18,172 nt of DNA, from contig CALDIA010000175.1 of NCBI GenBank assembly GCA_937901455.1, positions 1-18,172 on the forward strand, written 5' to 3'. Made by a program: the position numbers and the translations under genes. How positions within the stretch are numbered: the first letter of the stretch is position 1; every line of letters starts with the position of its first letter. Under the pieces are notes generated by a model, which saw only the letters and a program-made list of their open reading frames with translations, was not told the origin of the DNA and searched no databases. The DNA comes from an uncultured Bacteroidales bacterium. Its GTDB lineage: Bacteria; Bacteroidota; Bacteroidia; Bacteroidales; WCHB1-69. This document shows positions 1-6,685 of this stretch, one piece after another.

Positions 1-58
1 GCTCATTATCCACCGACGACTTCGGAAGCTTGGCCAGCACATACTTGCCTGGATGAGG
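1..58 (-). other. Inverted fragment of psd at the window edge
   Basis: Read on the minus strand from base 58 to 2, this stretch gives PHPGKYVLAKLPKSSVDNE. That is the expected Psd segment (pattern HPGK..xA.LPKSS..NER) lying just N-terminal to the VLFRQIAG part found on the + strand from base 64. The same gene is therefore split into two head-to-head pieces with a junction around 56-66. Either the contig end is a chimera (fold-back artefact or misassembly) or the cell has a tiny inversion that breaks psd. An artefact is the likelier reading, because the fragment touches the window edge. Confidence 0.8.
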
Positions 59-270
59 AGCGAAAGGTGCTCTTCCGCCAGATAGCCGGTTTCGTGGCTC
101 GCCGTATTGTCAGTTACCCCGAAGTGGACGACCACGTGCTTCAAGGCGAAGAAGTAGGCATGATTAAGTTCGGCTCCCGCGTGGATGTCTTCCTCCCCTT
201 GTCGGCACAGGTGTTCGTCAACGTGGGCGACAAAGTGGTGTCCAAAAAAACAGTTTTGGCCTATTTCTAA
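1..270 (+). CDS. psd: Phosphatidylserine decarboxylase, C-terminal part (5' end missing or rearranged)
   Basis: This is the 3' end of a short-type phosphatidylserine decarboxylase, which makes phosphatidylethanolamine from phosphatidylserine at the inner membrane. The conserved part begins near base 64 (KVLFRQIAGFVARRIVSYP) and holds the FGSRVDVFLP motif. In this family the Ser of the GS pair (codon 175-177) is the self-cleavage site that becomes the pyruvoyl cofactor. The frame is open from base 1, but bases 1 to about 58 do not encode Psd sequence in this direction; they match Psd only when reverse complemented (separate entry). A GTG at 67 is an internal Val codon, not a real start. The stop lies 8 nt before the glycosyltransferase ATG, so the two are probably co-transcribed. 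Family identity is strong; only the C-terminal ~70 residues are trustworthy here. Confidence 0.85.
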   Translation, partial: AHYPPTTSEAWPAHTCLDEERKVLFRQIAGFVARRIVSYPEVDDHVLQGEEVGMIKFGSRVDVFLPLSAQVFVNVGDKVVSKKTVLAYF

Positions 271-278
271 CCATTCCT

Positions 279-2234
279 ATGAAACTTAGCATTGTCATTG
301 TCAATTATAATGTGTGCTATTTTTTGGAGCAGGCTCTCTACTCCGTCTTCAAGGCATTGAGGAACGTGGAGGGCGAGGTGTTTGTGGTGGACAACAATTC
401 GGTGGACAACTCATTGGAGATGCTTGCCGACAAGTTTCCGCAGGTCAAGATAATTGCCAACAAGGAAAATGTGGGATTTTCGCGTGCCAACAACCAAGCT
501 ATCCGCCAGTCGACCGGCGAGTACGTGCTGCTGTTGAATCCTGACACGGTGGTGGAGGAGGACACTTTTGAAAAGTGCCTTGCCTTTATGGACCAAACGC
601 CTGATGCCGGAGGCTTGGGGGTCAAGATGGTGAACGGGAAGGGCGAATTTCTACCCGAATCAAAACGCGGTATTCCATATCCGGCGGTGGCTTTCTATAA
701 ACTCTTCGGATTGTCAAAAATATTCCCCAATTCGAAACGCTTCGGGGCCTATCACCTCACCTATTTGGATCCCAATGAGATTCATTCCGTGGAGGTGCTG
801 TCAGGCGCCTTTATGCTCCTTCGCCGCAGCGTGCTTGACCAAGTGGGGCTGCTTGACGAGGATTATTTTATGTACGGTGAGGATATAGACTTGTCGTACC
901 GCATCCTTAAAGGGGGCTATAAGAACTACTATTTCCCTGAAACCCGCATTATACATTATAAAGGTGAGAGTACTAAAACCGGTAGCCTGAACTATGTGCA
1001 TGTCTTTTACAAGGCGATGCAGATTTTCGCTCGCAAGCACTTCTCGGCCAAGAATGCCAAGCTTTACAATTTTTTCATAAACTTAGCCATCTGGTTCAGG
1101 GCCTCTTTGGCGGTCTTGAAGCGTGTTCTTACCTGGATTTGGCTTCCCTTGCTCGACTTTGTCGTGGTGTTTGCCGGTATCACCCTGCTGGCACGCTATT
1201 GGGACCACAACATTCTCTCTGCGCGGGGCAGTGGTTTTACTATACAATATTATTATATAGTGATACCTTGCTATATTTTGGTGTGGCTGTTGTCGGTGCT
1301 GGTTTGCAAAGGCTATCGTCGCCCCACACAGTTGAGCGACGTGAACAAGGGCATTCTTATAGGTACAGTGTGCATCTTGCTGGTGTACGCCCTTTTGCCG
1401 GAGTCTTTGCGCTATTCTCGCGCTATTATTGTCCTTGGAGCCATGTGGACAGCCATTGCCATGAATTTTGTACGCTACCTATTGCACAAGATGCCGTTCA
1501 AGAACGATGTGATGGGAAGACAGGAGCCGCGGCGTGTGGCGGTTGTTGGCAACGGACAGGAGGCCACACGCGTGCTGGAGATGGTTCGCACGATGGAAGA
1601 CGAGTGCTCCTTTGCCGGCATTGTTGCCACTGAAACCCAGCTGGATGATAGTCGCCAGGTGATAGGACAGCTTGCAAACCTGCCGGAACTTGTTTCACTA
1701 TACCACCTTAATGAAGTCATCTTCTGCGCTCAGGATGTCCCCTCGGAGCAGATCATCGACTGGATGAGCCGCTTGCAGGACCTACGGATGGAGTTCAAGA
1801 TTGCCCCCGAGAACAGCCGTTTTGTGATCGGCAGCAATTCCATCTTTGCCTCCGACAATTCCTATGCCATTCCGCTGCACTCCTTGGCACAGAAAGGGAC
1901 TCTTCGCAAAAAAAGAATCTTCGATTTGTTGAGTGCCTTGCTGTTACTGCTCTTTTTGGGAGTTGATATATGGTTTGTGGATGACAAAGCCCAGTTTGTG
2001 CGCAACATCTTTTCGGTTATTCGTAATGCCCGTTGTTGGGTGGGTTGCCACTATACCGCGGCCCGTCCGTCGCTGCTACCCCCGAGTGTGCTCTATCCCA
2101 CGGATGCCTTCCGCCAACAATCGTTCTCGCAGGAGATGTCTGAACTCGCCGATGACCTTTACTTTCAAGACTATCATGTTAAGGTGGATATGATGACCAT
2201 GTGGAAAGCTTTTGCCCACCTCGGGAGAGCCTGA
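279..2234 (+). CDS. Family-2 glycosyltransferase with membrane segment and sugar-transferase-like tail
   Basis: This 651-residue protein starts with a GT-A fold family-2 domain (residues 1-260) that transfers a sugar from a nucleotide donor, resembling rhamnosyltransferases of surface glycan synthesis. Visible motifs are VDNNS with Asp38, NPDT with Asp89 in the metal-binding position, SGAFML at 175-180, and GEDIDLS at 200-206 for the catalytic acid. Hydrophobic stretches between about 285 and 405 look like several membrane spans. Residues 418-540 (RRVAVVGNGQEATRVL onward) resemble the nucleotide-binding domain that precedes initiating sugar transferases of the WcaJ/PglC type. KKRIFDLLSALLLLLF near 544 resembles their membrane anchor. 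The catalytic core of such enzymes (Gln/Arg/Gly-rich loop and KFRTM-like motif) is missing, so this tail is probably non-catalytic. The gene follows psd by 8 nt, suggesting an envelope unit. The acceptor sugar is unknown. Confidence 0.85.
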   Translation: MKLSIVIVNYNVCYFLEQALYSVFKALRNVEGEVFVVDNNSVDNSLEMLADKFPQVKIIANKENVGFSRANNQAIRQSTGEYVLLLNPDTVVEEDTFEKCLAFMDQTPDAGGLGVKMVNGKGEFLPESKRGIPYPAVAFYKLFGLSKIFPNSKRFGAYHLTYLDPNEIHSVEVLSGAFMLLRRSVLDQVGLLDEDYFMYGEDIDLSYRILKGGYKNYYFPETRIIHYKGESTKTGSLNYVHVFYKAMQIFARKHFSAKNAKLYNFFINLAIWFRASLAVLKRVLTWIWLPLLDFVVVFAGITLLARYWDHNILSARGSGFTIQYYYIVIPCYILVWLLSVLVCKGYRRPTQLSDVNKGILIGTVCILLVYALLPESLRYSRAIIVLGAMWTAIAMNFVRYLLHKMPFKNDVMGRQEPRRVAVVGNGQEATRVLEMVRTMEDECSFAGIVATETQLDDSRQVIGQLANLPELVSLYHLNEVIFCAQDVPSEQIIDWMSRLQDLRMEFKIAPENSRFVIGSNSIFASDNSYAIPLHSLAQKGTLRKKRIFDLLSALLLLLFLGVDIWFVDDKAQFVRNIFSVIRNARCWVGCHYTAARPSLLPPSVLYPTDAFRQQSFSQEMSELADDLYFQDYHVKVDMMTMWKAFAHLGRA

Positions 2235-2259
2235 CAGCATGCATCGGGAAGTGCTGTCA
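2232..2259 (+). terminator. Stem-loop over the glycosyltransferase stop codon (possible terminator)
   Basis: TGACAGCA and TGCTGTCA form a perfect 8 bp stem around a 12 nt loop, with the first arm starting at the TGA stop codon. A T-rich tract follows only about 25 nt later (2284-2292), so it is not a textbook intrinsic terminator. It may still stabilise or end the psd-glycosyltransferase message before the next promoter. Confidence 0.4.
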
Positions 2260-2302
2260 AGGATGTTTAAGATAAGAAGTGAAATTTTTTTTCAGAATAT
2301 GG

Positions 2303-2330
2303 TTTGTCTATTGAAAAAAGTGTATCTTTG
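2303..2330 (+). promoter_or_regulatory. Promoter of the rpmD operon
   Basis: TATCTTTG at 2323-2330 is an excellent match to the Bacteroidota -7 element TAnnTTTG. A TTTG at 2303-2306 can serve as the -33 element, although its 16 nt spacing is a little short of the usual ~19. Transcription would begin near 2337, giving a leader of about 210 nt before rpmD. This implies that rpmD onward has its own promoter here. Confidence 0.7.
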
Positions 2331-2547
2331 CACGCTTTTTGAAGTGGAATGCTATAAAGCGGCTTTAGATGGGCGAGAGTCTTCTTAACTGCTTGATTTT
2401 CACGGACTGTATTGAAATTTGGGGATGGCTGTGGCGATGGTTTTCTTATGGTTATGAAATGCATAATAGCACACTTTTCTCTTCAAAAAGTATGCTATTT
2501 TTCTTTTTAAGGGAATAAACAATAATTAAAAACATAAAATTTAAAGG
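2331..2547 (+). other. Long 5' leader of rpmD, possible regulatory region
   Basis: This non-coding stretch lies between the promoter and rpmD. It holds a 49-codon ATG frame (2369-2518) with four Trp in seven residues (WGWLWRW), a terminator-like hairpin (2466-2508), and an upstream TGCTAT (2350-2355) that could pair with the hairpin's 5' arm. The last 30 nt are AT-rich, as is usual before Bacteroidota start codons. No known riboswitch or ribosomal-protein leader was recognised. Confidence 0.4.
2466..2508 (+). terminator. Intrinsic terminator or attenuator inside the rpmD leader
   Basis: The arms ATAGCACACTTTT (2466-2478) and AAAAGTATGCTAT (2486-2498) pair over 13 positions with one C-A mismatch around a short loop. 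TTTTCTTTTT follows directly (2499-2508). This has the form of a Rho-independent terminator. It lies downstream of the promoter and 40 nt before the rpmD start, so it would either limit read-through into the operon (attenuation) or mark the end of a short leader RNA. Confidence 0.55.
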
Positions 2548-2727
2548 ATGAAAAAGATTAAAATTACACAGGTGAGAAGTGCGGTAGGAAGACCTATTCG
2601 CCAAAAAAGATCCTTAATTGCGTTAGGGTTGCATAAGATGCACCAGACCGTGGAACATGAGGCAACCCCTCAAATTGAAGGTATTGTGAATGCTGTCAAG
2701 CATTTGGTTACCGTAGAAGAGTTATAA
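2548..2727 (+). CDS. rpmD: Ribosomal protein L30 (uL30)
   Basis: This 59-residue protein begins MKKIKITQVRSAVGRPIRQK and continues with LIALGLHKMHQTVEHE, the standard compact bacterial L30 pattern. It is a non-essential component of the large ribosomal subunit. It is short, but length and motifs are complete. Its stop is 33 nt before rplO, its usual partner. It is the first gene of this operon copy: the normal upstream neighbour rpsE is absent and a promoter with a long leader takes its place. Confidence 0.93.
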   Translation: MKKIKITQVRSAVGRPIRQKRSLIALGLHKMHQTVEHEATPQIEGIVNAVKHLVTVEEL

Positions 2728-2760
2728 CAGAATTATAAAACCGATTTGAACAATAAGACA

Positions 2761-3222
2761 ATGAATTTACACAATTTAACACCAGCAAAGAATTCAACAA
2801 AGAGAGAAAGAAGAATAGGTAGAGGTCAAGGATCCGGAAAGGGTGGTACTTCCACGAGAGGTAACAAGGGAGCCCAGTCCCGTTCTGGTTACAGCCGCAA
2901 GATCGGTTTCGAGGGTGGTCAGATGCCTATCTACCGTATCCTTCCCAAGAGAGGTTTCAAAAATATCAACCGTGTTGAATATAATGCCATTAATGTGGGT
3001 ACCTTGCAGACACTGGCCGAGAAGAACATCCTCGACATTAACAAGGAGGTTCTTATCGCCAATGGTTTGGCTAAGAAGAAAGATCTCATAGCCATTTTGG
3101 CCAAAGGAGAGCTTACTGCCAAGGTTAACGTGGTGGCTGACAAGTATTCTTCAAAGGCAAAAGCCGCCATTGAACAGGCCGGTGGTACTGCAAAGTTGGT
3201 TAACGAGCCCGATGCAGAATAA
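2761..3222 (+). CDS. rplO: Ribosomal protein L15 (uL15)
   Basis: L15 is a 23S-rRNA-binding protein of the large subunit. I chose the ATG at 2761 because the family begins MxLHNLxPAKxS, seen here as MNLHNLTPAKNSTKRERR. An in-frame TTG at 2746 would add five unconserved residues. The protein is 153 residues long. The N-terminal third is the usual Gly/Arg/Lys-rich rRNA-threading segment (GRGQGSGKGGTSTRGNKGAQ), followed by EGGQMPIYRILPKRGF and a globular C-terminal domain with an Ala/Lys-rich end (SSKAKAAIEQAGGTAKLV). secY follows after 25 nt. Confidence 0.96.
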   Translation: MNLHNLTPAKNSTKRERRIGRGQGSGKGGTSTRGNKGAQSRSGYSRKIGFEGGQMPIYRILPKRGFKNINRVEYNAINVGTLQTLAEKNILDINKEVLIANGLAKKKDLIAILAKGELTAKVNVVADKYSSKAKAAIEQAGGTAKLVNEPDAE

Positions 3223-3247
3223 TTTTTAACAATACCTGTTTTCGATT

Positions 3248-4603
3248 ATGAAAAGATTTATTGAAACAATACAAAATATATTCAGGATTGAGGACCTCAG
3301 AAAGAGAATTCTCTATACGCTCTTCATTATCCTGATTTATCGTTTTGGTGCACATGTGGTGTTGCCGGGCATCAACCCTGGCGGTCTTGCCGCTTTCACC
3401 AAATCCACCCAAGAGGGTATTCTCGGTATGTTAGACCTTTTCTCCGGTGGTGCTTTCTCTAACGCCTCCATTTTCGCATTAGGTATCATGCCGTATATCT
3501 CCGCCTCCATCGTGGTGCAGTTGCTCACCTTGGTAGTACCCTATTTCCAACGTCTTCAGAAGGAAGGCGAAAGCGGCCGTAAGAAGATCAACCAGATAAC
3601 CCGTTACCTTACTGTTATCGTGTTGGCTATTCAGTCGCCCGCCTATATCGCCAACCTGGTGAACCAGTTCCCTCAGGCTATCGCTCCTTTCATGTTGCAA
3701 CACCATATCCTTGGCTTTACCGCATTCAGTGTGTGTGCCTTTATCCTCTTGATTGCATCCACCCTCTTCATCATGTGGCTGGGTGAGCGTATCACCGACA
3801 ACGGTATTGGCAATGGTATCTCGATGATCATCATGATCGGTATCATTGCCCGTTTCCCGTACGCTATCAAGGCTGAGTTTGTGGCTCGTATCACCGAGAT
3901 GAACGGCGGACCTATCGTCTTCATCGTGGAGCTCGTGCTCATGATGGTGATTATCGCCCTCTGTATTCTCCTGGTTCAAGGAACTCGTCGTATCCCTGTG
4001 CAATATGCCAAGCGCATTGTGGGTAACAAGCAATACGGTGGTGTCCGCAACTATCTTCCCCTCAAGGTGAATGCTGCCGGCGTGATGCCTATCATCTTCG
4101 CCCAGGCAATCATGTTCCTGCCGTTGATGTTCGTGAGAAACGTCCAGACTACCTCCGGTTTTTGGAGCAGTTTTATCGACTATAACCGCGCAGGCTACAA
4201 TATCGTATTCTTTATCTTGATTATACTCTTTACCTATTTCTATACAGCCATCACCATCAATCCTCAACAGATCGCCGAAGATCTGAAGAAGAATGGTGGT
4301 TTCATCCCTGGCATCAAGCCGGGTAAGCAGACGGCTGATTTCATTGACAATGTGATGTCCCGTATTACGTTGCCTGGTTCTATATTCCTCGGTATCGTAG
4401 CCGTGTTGCCCGCAATCGTGAGAATGTTTGGTGTGAACCAACAGTTCGCTCAGTTCTTCGGCGGCACCTCCCTCCTCATTATGGTGGGTGTGGTGCTGGA
4501 CACCTTGCAACAGATTGAGAGCCACCTCTTGATGAGACATTACGACGGTTTGACAAAGTCTGGTAGAATCAAAGGCCGTACCGGCGGTGTTTATGGAGGC
4601 TAA
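3248..4603 (+). CDS. secY: Protein translocase channel subunit SecY
   Basis: SecY forms the inner-membrane channel that, with SecE, SecG and SecA, exports unfolded proteins and inserts membrane proteins. The 451-residue product has the expected ten hydrophobic spans. Conserved loops include the plug-region sequence GGAFSNASIFALGIMPYI near residues 64-81. The cytosolic loop between spans 6 and 7 carries RRIPVQYAKR near 248, and the loop between spans 8 and 9 carries GGFIPGIKPGKQT near 350, where SecA and the ribosome dock. Length and all loops look intact. It sits between rplO and map, as in other Bacteroidota, and would export both secreted proteins encoded further downstream before their T9SS step. 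Confidence 0.97.
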   Translation: MKRFIETIQNIFRIEDLRKRILYTLFIILIYRFGAHVVLPGINPGGLAAFTKSTQEGILGMLDLFSGGAFSNASIFALGIMPYISASIVVQLLTLVVPYFQRLQKEGESGRKKINQITRYLTVIVLAIQSPAYIANLVNQFPQAIAPFMLQHHILGFTAFSVCAFILLIASTLFIMWLGERITDNGIGNGISMIIMIGIIARFPYAIKAEFVARITEMNGGPIVFIVELVLMMVIIALCILLVQGTRRIPVQYAKRIVGNKQYGGVRNYLPLKVNAAGVMPIIFAQAIMFLPLMFVRNVQTTSGFWSSFIDYNRAGYNIVFFILIILFTYFYTAITINPQQIAEDLKKNGGFIPGIKPGKQTADFIDNVMSRITLPGSIFLGIVAVLPAIVRMFGVNQQFAQFFGGTSLLIMVGVVLDTLQQIESHLLMRHYDGLTKSGRIKGRTGGVYGG

Positions 4604-4612
4604 TAGGAACCG

Positions 4613-5413
4613 ATGACATTCAGAAGAATAAAATATAAGAGTGAAGCAGACTTTGCAAAGCTGAGAGAGAGCGCAAAGGTTGTGGCGGTGACCCTCGCTG
4701 AAGTGGCGAAGAACATCAAGCCCGGTGTGCCCTTGACCTATCTCGACAGCATTGGAGAACAATGCATTCGCGACCATCATGCCATTCCGTCATTCAAAGG
4801 CTATGAGGGATTCCCCGCAGCCCTTTGCCTGTCGGTGAACGATGTGGTGGTGCATGGCATCCCGAAGGCGGGCGATGTGCTTCGCGACGGTGATATCATC
4901 TCCGTGGATTGCGGCGCTTTGCTCGATGGCTTCCATGGCGACTTTGCCTACACCTTTGCGGTTGGCGAGGTGTCAGAGGAGGTGCGTCTTCTGATGGATA
5001 GGACCAAAGAGTCTCTCATGCTCGGCATTAAAGCTGCCATGAATGGCAATACGGTGGGCGACATCGGCCACGCCGTGGAGACCTACTGCGAGCAGTTTGG
5101 CTATGGAGTCGTCCGCGAATTGTGTGGGCACGGCATCGGGCGCGAGATGCACGAGCGCCCCGATATTCCCAACTACGGCCGCCCGCATAGTGGCGACAGA
5201 CTGCAACCTGGCATGTGCATCTGCATAGAGCCTATGATTACCTTGGGAAAACGTCAAATCTACATCGAGAATGACGGCTGGACTATCCACACCAAGGACC
5301 GTTTGCCTGCAGCCCACTACGAGCATCAGCTTATCATTACCGACAAAGGTACTGAGGTTATCTCTTCCTATAAGCAGATAGGTGAGGTTTTAGGAACTAA
5401 TGAACTTTATTAA
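4613..5413 (+). CDS. map: Type I methionine aminopeptidase
   Basis: This cytosolic metalloprotease removes the initiator Met from new proteins. The 266-residue pita-bread-fold protein keeps the substrate-binding His81 (VVHGIP) and the full metal-ligand set: Asp99 (SVDCGA), Asp110 (HGDFAY), His173 (GHGIG), Glu206 (IEPM) and Glu237 (HYEHQ). His180 (MHE) is also present. No N-terminal zinc finger is seen, as expected for bacterial type Ia. It starts 9 nt after secY and ends 12 nt before infA, so translation is probably linked. An adk gene, common between secY and map in Proteobacteria and Firmicutes, is absent, as in other Bacteroidota. Confidence 0.96.
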   Translation: MTFRRIKYKSEADFAKLRESAKVVAVTLAEVAKNIKPGVPLTYLDSIGEQCIRDHHAIPSFKGYEGFPAALCLSVNDVVVHGIPKAGDVLRDGDIISVDCGALLDGFHGDFAYTFAVGEVSEEVRLLMDRTKESLMLGIKAAMNGNTVGDIGHAVETYCEQFGYGVVRELCGHGIGREMHERPDIPNYGRPHSGDRLQPGMCICIEPMITLGKRQIYIENDGWTIHTKDRLPAAHYEHQLIITDKGTEVISSYKQIGEVLGTNELY

Positions 5414-5425
5414 AACCACAAAGAT

Positions 5426-5647
5426 ATGGCTAAACAATCATCATTCGATCTCGACGGCATCGTCACTGAAGCGCTGGGTAATGGTATGTACCGCGTGCAA
5501 CTGGACAATGGGCACGTGATACTCGCCCATCTGTCAGGCAAGATGCGTCTGCATTATATCAAGATCCTTCCTGGTGATAAAGTTCAGATTGCAATGTCAC
5601 CCTATGACCTTAGCAAAGGAAGAATTACCTATCGTTATAAAGCATAA
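5426..5647 (+). CDS. infA: Translation initiation factor IF-1
   Basis: IF-1 is a 73-residue single-domain OB-fold (S1-like) protein that binds the A site of the 30S subunit during initiation. The typical sequence is visible: FDLDGIVTEALGNGMYRVQL, NGHVILAHLSGKMR, ILPGDKVQIAMSPYDLSKGR and a final ITYRYKA. Near-complete conservation and standard length leave little doubt. It lies 12 nt after map and 44 nt before rpmJ. Confidence 0.97.
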   Translation: MAKQSSFDLDGIVTEALGNGMYRVQLDNGHVILAHLSGKMRLHYIKILPGDKVQIAMSPYDLSKGRITYRYKA

Positions 5648-5691
5648 TAAAACAAGCAAATAGATAATAATAATCATTAATAAACATAACA

Positions 5692-5808
5692 ATGAAAGTA
5701 AGACCTTCAGTTAAGAAAAGATCAGACGATTGTATCGTCGTAAGACGTAAAGGTGTCGTTTACGTTATCAATAAGAAGAACCCTAAGTTCAAACAACGTC
5801 AAGGATAA
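5692..5808 (+). CDS. rpmJ: Ribosomal protein L36 (bL36)
   Basis: This 38-codon gene encodes MKVRPSVKKRSDDCIVVRRK and then GVVYVINKKNPKFKQRQG, the complete L36 pattern. It is the smallest protein of the large subunit and binds 23S rRNA. The zinc-binding form has three Cys and one His; here only Cys14 remains and the others are replaced, so this is the zinc-independent (C-minus) type common in Bacteroidota. It lies between infA and rpsM, its normal place. Confidence 0.96.
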   Translation: MKVRPSVKKRSDDCIVVRRKGVVYVINKKNPKFKQRQG

Positions 5809-5841
5809 TAATCAATTAATAACTAAATAAAGAAAAATAAT

Positions 5842-6216
5842 ATGGCAAGAATTGCAGGTATTGATTTACCGAAAAACAAGCACGGCGAGATCGGTTTGAC
5901 ATATATCTATGGGATTGGCAGAAGCACAGCCCAAAAGATTTTGACAAAGGCCGGTATCAGCTGGGACAAGAAGGTAAATGAATGGAATGACGATGAATTG
6001 GCAGTAATCCGTGGATTGGTTAATGAGATTAAGGTGGAAGGACCACTGAGATCAGAAGAACAGATGAACATCAAACGATTAATGGATATTGGCTGTTACA
6101 GAGGCATTCGTCATCGTTTGGGTTTACCGGTACGTGGTCAAAGCACTAAGAACAACGCTCGTACGCGTAAAGGACGTAAGAAAACGGTTGCAAACAAGAA
6201 GAAAGCAACTAAGTAA
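5842..6216 (+). CDS. rpsM: Ribosomal protein S13 (uS13)
   Basis: S13 sits in the head of the small subunit and contacts the P-site tRNA and 50S bridges. The 124-residue protein opens with ARIAGIDLPKNKHGEIGLTY and IYGIGRSTAQKIL (helix-two-turn-helix). It contains LMDIGCYRGIRHRLGLPVRG and ends in the basic tRNA-contacting tail TKNNARTRKGRKKTVANKKK. Length and sequence are typical of the phylum. It begins the alpha-operon part (rpsM-rpsK-rpsD-rpoA-rplQ). Confidence 0.97.
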   Translation: MARIAGIDLPKNKHGEIGLTYIYGIGRSTAQKILTKAGISWDKKVNEWNDDELAVIRGLVNEIKVEGPLRSEEQMNIKRLMDIGCYRGIRHRLGLPVRGQSTKNNARTRKGRKKTVANKKKATK

Positions 6217-6253
6217 TCATTAACATCTTAATGGATAGAGAAAAAAAATAATT

Positions 6254-6643
6254 ATGGCGAAAAATACTAAATCATCCAAGAAAAAAGTCGTAAGAATAGA
6301 TGCTCAAGGAAAAGCTTTCATCTACGCTTCTTTCAATAATGTAATCGTTTCCCTTACCAACAATGACGGCCAGGTTATCTCTTGGTCTTCCGCCGGTAAA
6401 ATGGGTTACAGAGGTTCCAAGAAAAACACCCCGTACGCAGCCCAGATGGTGGCACAAGACTGCGCCAAAGTTGCTTACGACCTTGGTCTTCGAAGAGTTA
6501 AAGTTTATGTTAAAGGTCCGGGACAAGGCCGTGAGTCCGCAATCCGCTCCATCAACACCTGTGGAATCATTGTGGAAGAGATCATGGATGTGACTCCGCT
6601 TCCTCACAATGGCTGTCGTCCTCCAAAACACAGAAGAGTATAA
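6254..6643 (+). CDS. rpsK: Ribosomal protein S11 (uS11)
   Basis: S11 is a platform protein of the small subunit near the E site and mRNA exit. The 129-residue product shows the expected core: AFIYASFNNVIVSLTNNDGQ, SSAGKMGYRGSKKNTPYAAQ, VKVYVKGPGQGRESAIRSI and the terminal DVTPLPHNGCRPPKHRRV. The N-terminus is a short Lys/Ser-rich stretch, as usual for this phylum. The start at 6254 follows an AT-rich, Shine-Dalgarno-free leader. Confidence 0.97.
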   Translation: MAKNTKSSKKKVVRIDAQGKAFIYASFNNVIVSLTNNDGQVISWSSAGKMGYRGSKKNTPYAAQMVAQDCAKVAYDLGLRRVKVYVKGPGQGRESAIRSINTCGIIVEEIMDVTPLPHNGCRPPKHRRV

Positions 6644-6685
6644 TTTTTTGAAATCAGTATTCACAATAATAGAAAGATTAATATT

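Noticed and set aside
67..69. GTG at 67 as a start codon of a small separate gene
   Set aside because: It is an internal Val codon in the conserved Psd segment (KVLFRQIAG), which continues upstream of it.
2746..2760. Upstream TTG as the start of rplO
   Set aside because: The conserved L15 N-terminus begins at the ATG at 2761; the five extra residues are not part of the family pattern.
3479..4780. 433-codon open frame on the minus strand opposite secY and map
   Set aside because: It lies antisense to two clearly identified conserved genes, its His/Asp-rich product looks like reversed hydrophobic codons, and it crosses the secY-map boundary. It is a by-product of codon choice.
5692..5808. Loss of zinc ligands in L36 as a sign of a defective gene
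   Set aside because: Zinc-independent L36 variants are normal in Bacteroidota, and the rest of the protein is fully conserved.
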